Assembly: GCF_910596095.1 (NCBI RefSeq)
Contig: NC_056551.1
Coordinates: 8,744,501 to 8,808,500, forward strand
Length of the DNA stretch: 64,000 nucleotides
Direction of reading: 5' to 3'
DNA from: Thunnus maccoyii
Lineage: Eukaryota; Chordata; Actinopteri; Scombriformes; Scombridae
Made by a program: the position numbers and the translations under genes
Shown here: positions 14,430 to 26,100 of the stretch, one piece after another
Layout: each line of letters starts with the position of its first letter
How positions within the stretch are numbered: the first letter of the stretch is position 1
Notes under the pieces: model-generated
Told to the model about the DNA's origin: nothing
What the model saw: the letters and a program-made list of their open reading frames with translations, nothing else
Database searches by the model: none

Positions 14430-14900
14430 CAAATTGATGCTGTGAGGTGATTCGGGCTTGACGCTGTGCTTTTTGAGAAAAGGGGGTGATGCATTTCAAT
14501 ATGGTAATCACTCACCCGGGGCATGTTTCATTTATTGACAGATTTGATGTTAAATGTCTCAAGCTCACTTAGTGTTGTAGCTCTTAATTTATTATGTTTT
14601 GAGCGCTCTCTCCTCTCTTTCTCCCTGGTTTGACCCTCCGAGGTCACACAAGCAGTTCTTTTTTAAACGCATGATTAATTTCTCAGTAGGGCGACCGGCT
14701 AATGCATTATGAGGAAAAAAAAAGTGAAATGTATTCCAAAGGGGCTAATAGCGCTATTGTATTCCAATAAGCTTTTTCCTGCTGCACATGGTTTAAACAT
14801 GCTCCGCTTTTGATAACATGTCACAAACATCTTTCTCAAAGTGAGAGAAAGTATAGTGCGTCATTATACTCTTTTCAAAAATCGTTTCGTTATTGTCATT
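14430..14900. promoter_or_regulatory. Candidate conserved non-coding element
   Basis: The tract is complex and AT-rich, free of repeats and lacking an open frame. It includes several homeodomain-type cores (ATTAATTT, TAATGCATTA), a POU-like ATGCATTAT, and a 12-base palindrome AATAGCGCTATT at 14747-14758 flanked by two copies of TGTATTCCAA (14730-14739 and 14758-14767). This density of motif-like words suggests an enhancer of skor2 about 3 kb upstream of its presumed first exon. No comparative data were available. Confidence 0.3.
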
Positions 14901-15060
14901 AGCAATTCATGATTTTATTACAGACGTCAGTATAAACATAAAGATTGTCACAGCACAGGCCTACTACTTAATAAAGTTTTTATTGTTTTTTCGGTGAGAA
15001 AACATCCACGTTTGCCAGCATATAAATGAACAAATAATACGCATACATTCATATGTAAAG

Positions 15061-15083
15061 CATATATATATATATATATATAA
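15061..15083. repeat. (TA)n microsatellite
   Basis: A short uninterrupted TA run inside AT-rich sequence. A second, (CA)n, run lies at 15501-15524. Confidence 0.9.
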
Positions 15084-17405
15084 AAAACACAACATCACAC
15101 CAAATATCCACATGGACATTCAACTATCTTGTAGCTAGATATTTTACAGACATATTACAAACTTGCTTTCCTTTTAACGTTGTAAATACCATTAGAACGA
15201 TATAAAGTCTGTATAAAATATTGCAGAAGTTATATACACATAAGACTGTTACGTGCAGAAAATGGTTATTTATCAGCTCTTAACTCTCGCTGGTTCGCCT
15301 CTCATCTCTCTATTGTGACGTCACCCGTTTCAATAGCTGCGGCCCGCGCGTGGCTCGCGCCAGCGGCACCCCTCTTTTTTTCCCATCGCAGCGAGTGTTC
15401 CCGTGGCGTCCGCAAGACAAAAGCACGCGCGGTGACAACCTAAATTGGGTTTGAAAAGGAGCAGATGGGGCTCGTGTGCTCTTCCGCTGTGTCGCTTGGC
15501 TACACACACACACACACACACACATACTAGCACGCGCACACGCACAGATTTAAGATTGTGGCTAAAAGCGATCCTGTCATGTTTTATCAAGATGCTACTG
15601 AGAAAAGATTGGGTGAGAATAAATTATAGCCAATCTCAACATCCACCTCCTCTTAACCAGATTGACAACTGCTTAGACACATAAATATGTCATTTAAAAA
15701 ATAAACTTCTACTTTTTAGCCCAACTTGCACTGTTTTATGTGGTGTTTCAGTAGCTTTAAGCTAAGATGAGAGTATGAAAAGGAGTTCTGACACTATCAA
15801 ATTAATGACTTTATATAAAATCACACCTACTTACAGTTCATATGTGTAAACATGTGTACAAATATTTTTAGACAAATAGGGCCTAAAGGTAAAGTGCAGA
15901 TTGTAGCTTCTTATTTAAGGCTCACAAACTGTAGGCACAACTGAAATAAAGTTACAGTCTCTGCCAGCTGCTTCACCGCATCCCTGCTTTCAGCCTCATG
16001 CAAAGTCACCCTTTTCTTCACCTTTAATCTTAGTGTATACAAGCCTCTGTGCCTCAGAAACAGAGAATGACGCTAAATTTCTGTTATTTCCTCCACACTT
16101 TCAGTAGAGAAAACGTGACACATGCTGTTAAAAATAGAGACCATGCAAATGGCCCATTCTACTGTGACCAACAAGCCTCCCCTTCAGAATCAGTATTAAA
16201 GTATAGGTCCCAGGACAAATGTGTTATGTTTAACATCCCTGCAGTTAATTCTGAATTTGATCAGCCACTGTCTGTGACTGCTAAATGTTTTTCTTTTTAC
16301 TCTGCTGCATCCCTGACACAAACATGGCCCACAGAGTAACTTCTGAAAACATCATGAAACTGTCTTAATTAACAAAGACAATCAGGTTTGTCTTCACTTC
16401 ATCCCAATGTTAAATGAGATCCTTCCTTGCATCTTTCAGACATTTGATGATGACTATGAGGCAGCTAATATCTGGGTTATGGACTTCATATTTAGGTCTG
16501 CTCCTTCATATCTGTAATTTGCCTGCATATTTTTAGTGGCAGAAGTAATTGAGCAGCAGGGGCAACATGCCTGGTTTAGGAGCTTGGAGCAGGGGTGCAG
16601 CTAGGAATTCCTAGGCCCCCTTGAGAGAATACCAGCCCCCACCCCACCCCACATTTTTTTTGTCAGATAAAATAATCAATTTCTGAGGGCCCTCTTCAGG
16701 TGCATTGTCACTGCCTTTTATAGCATTTGGCCCTAGCTGTGAGCTCCTCTGACCCTCAGTTACAACAGATGATATAAGCTACAGCATACTTCCTGCTTGC
16801 CTTTTATCTCCTGGGAGTAACCTACACATATAAGTCTTTCCAAAAGCCTCCTCAGTGTTGAATGTGGGTATCAGCTGCACTGACAGACATTATTGTGTTC
16901 CCCAGACTACCTGCCTGTCTGTCTCCTCTGCTGTCTCAGCCTTTATTTTTTTCTTGGGCCCCTATGGTCAGGCTAATGTTTTACTCCAAGCTGTGTCTGT
17001 GTTTAAAAGCCACATTTCCAATGCCAAGTTCCTATATGCTGGCTGTGTCTGCTTCCAGCAGTTGCTTTTAACATCAGTTTGTTGGTAATTAATGCGCAAC
17101 TCAGGGGTTGTGTATCAAAAGTCAAACCCCTGGATGTTTATGGACCAGATGTGCGGTCCGCCAGCAGACATCCATCTGATGTCGACAGCTTGTACTGTTA
17201 GAGTTATTCCTGGTTATAGAGCTGTGTGCCATGTCAAATTATACTAAAATTATGTCCATCTTAAGTTCTGGGTTGACTCTTGTTTGAGTGTTGGAGGCTG
17301 TTTGGAGTTCCGTGCGTCCTTCCGTCAGTCTGTGCCGTCAGTTTGACTTTTTCAGCGTCTGCGTGGCACTTTAGGAGAGGAGGAATAAAGTGTGTGAGCG
17401 TGAGG

Positions 17406-17406
<1 letters not shown>

Positions 17407-17493
<87 letters not shown>
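17407..17493. repeat. Long pure (GT)n microsatellite near skor2 exon 1
   Basis: About 43 uninterrupted GT units, one of the longest pure dinucleotide tracts in the window. It lies about 400 bases before the splice donor of the presumed skor2 first exon and 50 bases before a long (GA)n tract. Alternating purine-pyrimidine runs of this length can adopt Z-DNA. The open frames through it are artefacts. Confidence 0.97.
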
Positions 17494-17495
<2 letters not shown>

Positions 17496-17542
17496 TGGAT
17501 GGTGGGCTGGAGCTCGCACTACGCGCCAATCAAACTCAAGGC

Positions 17543-17543
<1 letters not shown>

Positions 17544-17618
<75 letters not shown>
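17544..17618. repeat. Long (GA)n microsatellite near skor2 exon 1
   Basis: About 75 bases of GA repeat with a single GGG interruption near 17581. GA/CT mirror repeats can form triplex structures and, in animals, bind GAGA-type factors. The tract lies immediately upstream of a CpG-containing stretch (17625-17680) that precedes the presumed skor2 first exon. Confidence 0.97.
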
Positions 17619-17619
<1 letters not shown>

Positions 17620-17621
<2 letters not shown>

Positions 17622-17890
17622 AGACGGCGCGTGGTGTCTCTGAAAAGCGAATAAAGCCGGCGCGAGCGTCGCAGTTTACTCACATCTCACGAGCAGGCTC
17701 ACTCGACAGTTGGAGAAAAAAAGCCGGTACCGCTTCCATGTGGTTCCAGATACAATTCTGTAAAATCAGTTCATTTACATGATAAAAAATGAGTTTTTTA
17801 AAGCTGCGTAGGATGAATCGATTTCTCTCGTGAAGGGGATATTTTTTTCTAACGCTGTGACCGTTTTGGGATTATTCTCGGGTGTCAGAG
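17620..17890 (+). other. skor2: Presumed 5' untranslated first exon of skor2
   Basis: The coding exon of skor2 is preceded by a clean acceptor (AG at 20163-20164) only 29 bases before the start codon, so at least one upstream non-coding exon must exist. The best donor nearby is TCAGAG|GTAAGG, with the exon ending at 17890. The preceding 250 bases are locally CpG-rich (GCCGGCGCGAGCGTCGCAG at about 17656-17674), which fits a promoter and first exon. The transcription start is not visible, so the left boundary is a guess. Intron 1 would be 17891-20164. Confidence 0.5.
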
Positions 17891-20164
17891 GTAAGGACTG
17901 CTCGGCAATTTCTGGTGTAGACTGAAGTTGGCTAAAATGTGGGTAAAATGAACCGACGTAACGAAAACTGTGTTCGTTACATTCAGAATGAGACAGAATA
18001 CGGGTTTCTACAATGATCTAAAGACGTGAAGATGTGTATGGATATAGCTCACATTCCGCTGCATTTCAAACCGTAATTTAAAATTACTGTATAAAATAAT
18101 GCCCTGTTTTATTATTATTAGGCTATTATTATTATTATTATTAGGCTATTAGGCTATTAGGTCTGTTATTTTTGTTACTATTATTGTTGTTGCTGTTGTT
18201 AAAGTTGTTGTTGTCGTTGTTATTAAGCCGCATTTTTTCTGTTTCGATAGGCCTAAAATATATATAAAACAGATGTCAATCGGCCAGACCGGGATTTTTA
18301 CCTTTCAAATAGTTAAACATGAGTTAAACACGATGCCTAACTAACTGACGAGCGTGCTAGTTTACTGAAGGCCCGCACGGTTTCTTCGTCAGGAATAAAA
18401 CTTAGGCTGAACTAAAATTATATTTTGCATAATTCAGTATATTGTGTAATTTTAAGGCAAAGTCTGACCTCTTGAGTTAGGGTGTCAATTGCTTAATTGG
18501 TTTATTGGCTCCTGTGTAGTTTGTTTTTCGGCCCACACAATTATATTAGATCGTATTGCGCAGTATAATTACGTTTTAACACGTAAGTTTTAATAGGTTT
18601 AATTTGTCCACCTTGTAATTCCGTATTATATTTTACTGTTATAGTAATGTCTGTCTCGTAAACGATATAGCCTATAAATAATTGGTCATAAATGTAGAAG
18701 CATTTTTTTTTTTGAAAAACATAAAATACTTGAGATAAAATACAACTAAAAGCAATGTCTCTATTTTTTCAGTAGTTGCTTTTTTTGTGGGTTTTTTTGT
18801 TTTTGTTTTTTTGTTCTTAAAACATATCACTAATGTGATGCACGTTTCGTGCGAAAGAGTTTAATAATGGTGTACTGTAAGTAAAATGATCATTTCTGAA
18901 ATATACATTTCAGAGGTTTCATCTGTATTAAATCTTAAAGCCTAAACATAATTATTTCCATGTAAAATAAGTTATTCACTACTAAGAAGCATTTTAATAA
19001 ATATTGTTAAAAGTGTGCTTAGTACATACAAAACACATATTATTATATGCTGATATAATACTGCATTATCAGTTTTGTTTCCACCCAGCACCTGACAATT
19101 TTAATGATACAAACTTTTTCTTTGCAGTAAATTTTCTGCCATTTTTTAAAATGTTTTGAAATCAGTATACATAGATTTTTTTTTTTTGAAAGATACAGGA
19201 ATACAGACTAGAAATGTGTCACCCACTCATCATTTGTTGCCAAAAACTGCCAACTAAAAAAACTCATTAAAATCCTGCCTGAGTTCTGTGTGTGTCTCCT
19301 TTTATCAAACACTGTAGGTAAGCGTTACAGTTTTCTAAAGAAATGTTTTAATATGCTCCAACACAAAATCTAAGCATTAATAGTGTGCCTATATATGTTC
19401 AGAGAAATTCTGGGTACATTATAAGTTTATTGTAAAAAATATTTTAGAACGGTGTTATTTTCCTCTTTCATAATTTGTTCATCAGCCAACTACTGTACTA
19501 TTGAAAATACACACAGGTAGACACTCCTAACTGAAAAGATATGAATGGAAAGCTACATTCTAAAATGTTATACAGAAGTAACATTTTTTGAGAAATAAAT
19601 TAATCGGCCAAATAAATACACAGGGGCTACATATATTCTAAAAAAAAACAAAAAACAACAAAAAAAACTTTTTTTTGCTGTCAACCAAGTCAACCACTTT
19701 AGTTCAAACATTTCTGTACTCTCAACAATTTTATAAGAATAGTCCAAATACAGTTTAGGAGACAAACTCTAATATAATTGTTTAATTTTGTTATGATTTT
19801 GAAGTCTTTGAAAATGTTGTTTTCAGTTGTTTAAAAAATGTGTTTTTCTTGTCTGTAAATTGGGAATCAAATATATTTAAGTTAAATACATTTAACTTAA
19901 ATAGATTTGATAAAAATAATAATATATTGTAATATGTACATATTTTTTTACACTCTACTCGTTTTTAATTTGGCACATATTTGTGAGTGGTATCACACTT
20001 GTGTAGAATTAGTGTATATCATAAGAAATTATGAGCTATTTCACATTATGTGTAGTACAGAGAGAAAGGGCATGTATGTGTAAACCTTTGCAAACTTTTT
20101 ACAAATTTTTATTGTAATTTGTAACATTTCAACAACATGTCCATCTTTCTTTCTTTCTACGCAG
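17891..20164 (+). other. Presumed skor2 intron 1
   Basis: AT-rich sequence without gene evidence. It holds an ATT/GTT trinucleotide-rich stretch (18108-18225) and several T-rich runs, including 18705-18714 and 18780-18812. The acceptor at its right end has a TTTCTTTCTTTCTACGCAG tract. Nothing else stands out. Confidence 0.55.
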
Positions 20165-20193
20165 GTTGTTTTGCAAAGAGATTTCCTCCCAGG

Positions 20194-23100
20194 ATGGACA
20201 AAACCCATCTTTCGAGCCCTAATGACATCATCATGACAAGCTCAACAGGCCCGTACCAGCAGGAACCCCTAACTCCACCGAGACCCACCCATCACCACTC
20301 TTCTTCCTCTTCCTTATCCTCCCCCTCTCCCTCCTCTTCTTCCTCACCCCTCAAGCCCAATCAGGTTGGCCGGGTCATCCTGTACGGTGTCCCCATTGTA
20401 TCACTGGTCATTGATAACAATGAGAGACTTTGCCTGGCACAGATTTCCAACACACTCCTCAAGAACTACAGTTATAATGAGATTCATAATCGTCGCGTGG
20501 CGCTGGGCATCACCTGTGTCCAGTGCACTCCAGTCCAGTTGGAGATCCTTCGTCGGGCCGGTGCCATGCCCATCTCGTCACGCCGCTGTGGCATGATCAC
20601 CAAGCGTGAAGCAGAGCGCCTCTGCAAGTCCTTTCTGGGAGAGAACATGCCACCGAAACTGCCCGACAACTTTGCCTTCGATGTGACACATGAGTGCGCC
20701 TGGGGTTGCCGTGGTAACTTCATCCCGGCACGCTACAACAGCTCCAGGGCCAAATGCATCAAGTGCTCCTTCTGCAACATGTACTTCTCCCCAAATAAGT
20801 TCATTTTTCATTCCCACCGCACACCAGACGCTAAGTACACCCAGCCCGATGCTGCCAACTTTAACTCCTGGCGACGACACCTCAAACTCAGTGACAAACA
20901 CCCACCTGATGAGTTAGTTTATGCATGGGAAGACGTCAAAGCTATGTTCAACGGAGGCAGCCGCAAGAGAGCACTGCCCTCCTCATCCCATTGTTCTTCC
21001 ATGGGTCCTATGAAGACTCTCCCAGGTTCAGTGGTACCTCATATGATGGGAGGTGACCTGGGTGCCCAGAAAAGAACCCGCTTTGAAGATGAGGAGGACC
21101 TGGATGGAGGCGGTCTGTCTCCCTGTAAGACACCACGTAGCTACCCTGTCATCCCCGTCCCAAGCAAAGGCTTCGGCATGCTGCAGAAGTTCCCTCCCAC
21201 ATCGCTTTTCCCTTCGCCTTACCCCTTCCCAGCATTCAGCCTCTGCCAGCAGAAAAAAGAGGACAGTGATGTTTCAGCTGGACACAAAGGAGCGGGGTTG
21301 TCAGGTCTTTTATGGCCTGGCCGTAAAGACACTTTTTATCCCCCTTTCTGCATGTTTTGGCCACCAAGAGCAGCAGGTGGAATCCCTGTTCCCACCTACC
21401 TCCAGCCTCAGCCCAGCGCCCTCTCATCCCTGGCAGACAACCCCTCTCTCAGGCAGGCCTTTCTGGATCTCTCAGACCCCAGCGAACCTGCGGCTGTAGC
21501 TGGCAACGGAAATGGTGTCAGCGCAACCATGGCCCCCGGCAGCGGAACCTCCACACCCAGATCGGGGCTGTTTGACCCTGAGTGCACAACCGTAACCTCT
21601 GACCTTCGCCCTGTGACATCAGAGGGCTGGCTCAAACTGCTGGACACCCCAACCCTCCAAACCAGGAAGCCGAGCTATGGCTCTGCCTTCCGCCCTGTCA
21701 TCAAGGATGCAGAGAGCATTGCCAAGCTCCACAGCAGTGGTGGGGGAGTCACTGGCGCCACAGATGAAGACATTGGGGTCGTGGTTGCTGGGTCAGACCG
21801 CCACCAGCGGCTATCGCCCAGCAGCAGCTGTAGTTACGGAAGCGAAAGCGGAGGCGATGGTGAAGCAGAGGGAGGGGAGAGTGAGGAGGAGGGGGAAGTT
21901 GATGTGGAGTCATCCAAGCAAGAGGATGAGGAGGAGGAGGGGACCTTCGCAACCAGGCCACCACAGACTCAAACCAACCTGTACCTCCCTGCACTGAGCG
22001 ACGGTGCCCGAGAGGAGAGGGGGAAGGAGAGAGGGAGTGGCACAGTGTATCCCAGCGCCTCCCCTCCCTCCTCCTCGGACCCCATCCAGCAGGAGTCCCC
22101 CAGCCTGCCTGCCTCCCCTCCTGCCAGCCTGCCTCTCTCCAGCTCCACCCCGCCTCACCGAGAGGACCCATCTTACAAAAACGTAAATATCCCCCCAGGC
22201 CACTTTAGCTAATTATTATTTAAATGGTGCTGCAGTCAGGCAGTGATGTGATCTGCATAAGCAGATTGATAGGCTGGTTTCTCCCTGTAGAAATTGAAAC
22301 AGTCACCCCACTCTGATCCCGGCTAATAGGCCCAGGCGTGGATTGTTTAATGGCCATGGTGTGTTTGTTCTCCCTCTGTCACCCCAGCCTGTTAGGGCAA
22401 CTCTAATCTTTAACCTGTCGACTCCCACATTAACCAGGCCTCCAAGAGAGGAGGAGGAGGAGGAGGAGGAGGAGGAGGAGGGAGCGACAGAGAGTTATGA
22501 GGAGCATTTTAAACTAGAATGAGTTAAATTATCCATTGAGTAACATAGTTGAAATGCACAACAGTGATTTCAGAGATGCAGAGGGAGGGAAACATTTTTT
22601 TAACCATATACTCCAAATTAGATCATTACAAATAAATGCTTCTGCTGGTTGATAAAAAGGAGAGCACCAGCTGGGGAGATTGCATTTGTCAAGTAATGAG
22701 TTAAATTTCACACACAAAAAAAATCCAGATTTCTAAGAAAACAGATGCTAAAATTATAAAGGAAACTCATTTTGATATTAAAAAAAACAGATTAATCATG
22801 TAATTTTTCTGTCATAGAGGACTTACTGTATGTTCTGCTTTGTTATTGTACTATAATGATGCATAACAGATGAAATGCTAACTGACTATATGTGATTTCC
22901 AGGTTCACAAAAACAGAGATGAAGGACTACCTGCGTATGTAACCAAAGACAACTCCAGCATTTCTGGTGAGCGCAGACATTTCACTCTGCTGTTTGTCTC
23001 TTGTAATTAACATGTTAAATTGTCAACAATTGCAGATTACTCACTAGATATAAAAGAAAACATAAGTCTTAGAAACATTGTTTGACATGACAGCTCACAC

Positions 23101-26100
23101 TAAAAATGTATTTAAAGATTTTTTGCAATTCACCCTTTTCAAACTAGAAAATAGTGTTCTTTCAAAAGTTAAAATACACTACTATCTTTGTTTCAGTAAG
23201 CACTTGCAAAACCAAAATGAATTTTCTCTTTCATGTATAATCACAAAAATAATTTTGCTTCCCCTCTGTTTGCGCGGGATGCTTGACACTGCATCTTTCA
23301 TTGTGCAGTTGCTTTACAATGTCTTTGTTTCATCAAATGTTTGAACAGCCTTTTATACTGTTTCATCAAATAGCATTACGCAGTCTATTTCAGCAAACTG
23401 TTACACACTATCTTTTTCATCAGACGTCTGAGTCAGTTGTATTATAGCATCTTTGTTTCATTTAGTGTCTGAGTGAGTGCTTTTATAGTGTCTCTCTGTC
23501 GCTGCAAGGCTCATATTCCTGTGACGTTTCATTTGCTCCTCTCATCTCCCACTCTGACCCTTTCACTAAAGAAAATGTCTTGCGGTGGCGTGCTCACAAA
23601 CACACCTCTGCACATGGCTACATGGCCCACATACACATACACACAGGACACACACACACAATCCGCACACTTAGTTATCTCCATGTGTCCGGATAACCAG
23701 CTCAGCCAATGGGCCTTACTGAATCTCTCCTCCTGTCTGTCTCTCTGTCTTTTTCTGTCTCATTTTCTCTCAGATGAAAACAAAGAGCAGAATAGTTTCT
23801 TTGTACCAGACAGTGAGACGTCGGCACCGGACTACTGGAGGGAGAGCTCAGGTACAAATATGTGCTTTTTTTTTTTTTCCCTTAGTGGTCACAAAGCGGA
23901 ATACAATTTAATCAATGAGGAAAAGACAGCAAAAAATAAAAATGGCCGGTTGGTTTCATTCTGAAAGTATAATTATCAGATTGGCAAGGTTAATTTAATT
24001 TCTGCATTTAGTTTAACGCCATGGTAATTTGAACCTCACATCGCACAGCAAGTCTGAGGTCTTTATGAAACTTGGATTAACTCATGTTAAAACAGGTATT
24101 TTAGAACTTAAGTCTCATACTTATCCACAGAACAGGGGTCATTTATAAGCAGTTTGATGTAAAAAGTATATGAAACGGTATATCATGAATTAATCATTTG
24201 TATTATATAATTGCATCAAAAGCTATAGCTGACCTTCTCAGTTGTAATTCAGTATAGTTGAAAACACATTACAAATATTTCCATGCATAAAACAATGCTG
24301 ATTGTAAAACTCTTACTTGGAAAAAATATATAATTTTATGCACATTAGTTTCTTCTTATTACACACACACACACACACACACATACACACACACACACTA
24401 AACTAAAATCAGTTCAGGAAAGCTCTTCACTCTTCAGCTTCATCCACCTCAATCTCCTCCTCCTCTCTGACGGTGAGTTAAGGGATTCATATAAATACAC
24501 AGAGAGATGAAACAGCAGTGGAAAGCTGCTTCTGCCGCCGCTTTGCCAAGGCTCCTCTCTTTAGCGGTGTTGTCGCCGGGGCTGTTACTCTTAGGGGGGC
24601 CGTTATAGTTCAACAAGAAAACATCAGCTCAGAGATAAGCAGCCGTGCTGGCAATCTCCATCCTAGACCCATATCACTGCAGACATAATTGCCTTTTTTT
24701 TTTCCTTCCTCAGCGCAAAAAACCCTTTCCTGTTTGAAAAAGATCACAGCTTATTGCCTTTTTATATCTGTCAGGAAGGCATTAAAAGTGCTTTATGACA
24801 TCTGTGCCAACATTTATATCTACCCCCCTCCCCACTCCCTCAACCCCTACACACACACACCGTAATGATCCCTGAGCATAATGTATAATGTATTTCGAAA
24901 AATTACACGAAACAAATTAAATGAGAACACCTTTCCCCTGATTGCCAAACGTCTCCCTGGGCGGTGGGAAGCTCTACGTGATTAGAAGGCCTGATTCCTC
25001 CGAGTACCACCCCCCCCACACACCCCCCTTCACTGTCTTTAAACTCTCCCTCTGTTTCTAGGGAGAAAAAATAATCTAATTTTCCATTTATGTAATGCAA
25101 ACCGCCTTGGCTTTGACTATTCACGGTTAATTGACTGTCAAACGAGGTTGTTATCCTCGGGCACTGTCTGCAAATTTGCTTGTCAAATGAGACAGAGAGA
25201 GGAGAGGAAAGGAGAGAGGAGAGGAGGAGAGAGGAGAGGAAAGCTCTCTCTCTCTCTGCTCTAAATGAGAGAAAAGAGCATAGGGAGGCTTAAGGAGCCA
25301 GGACACGAAATGACTGGAGGAGAATATACATATCGAGTGTGCTGGATCGCTTCATTTAAGGCGTTCAATGCCTCATTGTCACAATTCAGACGTTAGCACA
25401 AACACATACATACACACAGAGCAATATACTTTCAAACTAGTCAATTTGAGAACAGCATGTGATGGAGATGTTTGTTTAAAAAAAAGGAAAATTGTGAAGT
25501 TTTAAAGCAACAAGTAGATTTTGTCTCTAGCTGTAGCAAAGCTTTATAAAAGGAGAGAAAATGTACATCATATAAAGCGCTGGATAACAATAATAATACT
25601 TTTTATGTGAATTTATGGTTGTTTAATCCTCATGCTATAGTTCATTTAACCAAAAACAACCCACCACCATGAAGAAGACAAAAAACATTTGATGAATAAA
25701 GCTTAGTGCACTAGAGAAGAGTTGTGCAATGTGTTTTAATTTTCTTCCCGCTTTGACCTACATTCACCCACCAAAAAATAACACGGTTGACATTATAATG
25801 CAACAGTTTGACAACACAACACTTGCAAGTTCCCCTTTTTTGTTAAAATTGGTGGAATGACCACTTAAATTTAGCGCTTTTCAGCACTCCATCTTCACTT
25901 CAGTTTTAAAAGCTACAAAATCGATTTACTCTGATTTCTGAAGGCAAGTAGTGTTCTTTTTTTTTGCCTAATTGAAAGCAATATGATCTGACAGCAAGAG
26001 GAGGCTTAACATATCAGGGAGTGAATGCAATAAAGGTTTGTGTTCTACATTCTCCACCAATTGTTACCATAAACTTACACTGACATCTAGAGGCCAAAGG

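Larger units (their letters stand above)
1..17640. other. Gene-free region upstream of skor2
   Basis: I find no exon chain that can be supported in this 17.6 kb. All open frames here are short and most translate (GT)n or (CA)n tracts. The stretch is AT-rich and holds several dispersed repeats (2223-2370, 2370-2870, 2914-2970, 4940-5700, 9001-9330), several microsatellites, and complex single-copy-looking tracts near 13385-13625 and 14430-14900. Since the next gene to the right is skor2, a developmental regulator, this is a reasonable place for its distal enhancers, but that is inference. Pieces not listed separately (1-718, 2990-4930, 5700-8990, 9330-11774, 11855-13384, 15085-17405) show nothing beyond AT-rich unique-looking sequence and short CA or TA runs. 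Confidence 0.6.

Noticed and set aside
16049-16339. 96-codon open frame on the plus strand
   Set aside because: No family resemblance, no splice or promoter context; not supported as a gene.
16601-16614. 14-base perfect palindrome CTAGGAATTCCTAG
   Set aside because: It lies in text that resembles a dispersed fish repeat; no flanking duplication or other sign of function is visible.
17280-17782. Open frames of 124 and 130 codons upstream of skor2
   Set aside because: Most residues come from the (GT)43 and (GA)37 microsatellites; there is no conserved segment, and the region looks like promoter and 5' leader.
20137-20193. N-terminal extension of skor2 starting at the ATG at 20137
   Set aside because: The extension crosses a strong splice acceptor (AG at 20163-20164) and its first residues are the polypyrimidine tract; the ATG at 20194 matches the start of the family.
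20484-22203. Long open frames on the opposite strand and other frames of the large skor2 exon
   Set aside because: They are shadows of a GC-rich, strongly constrained exon; none resembles a known protein.
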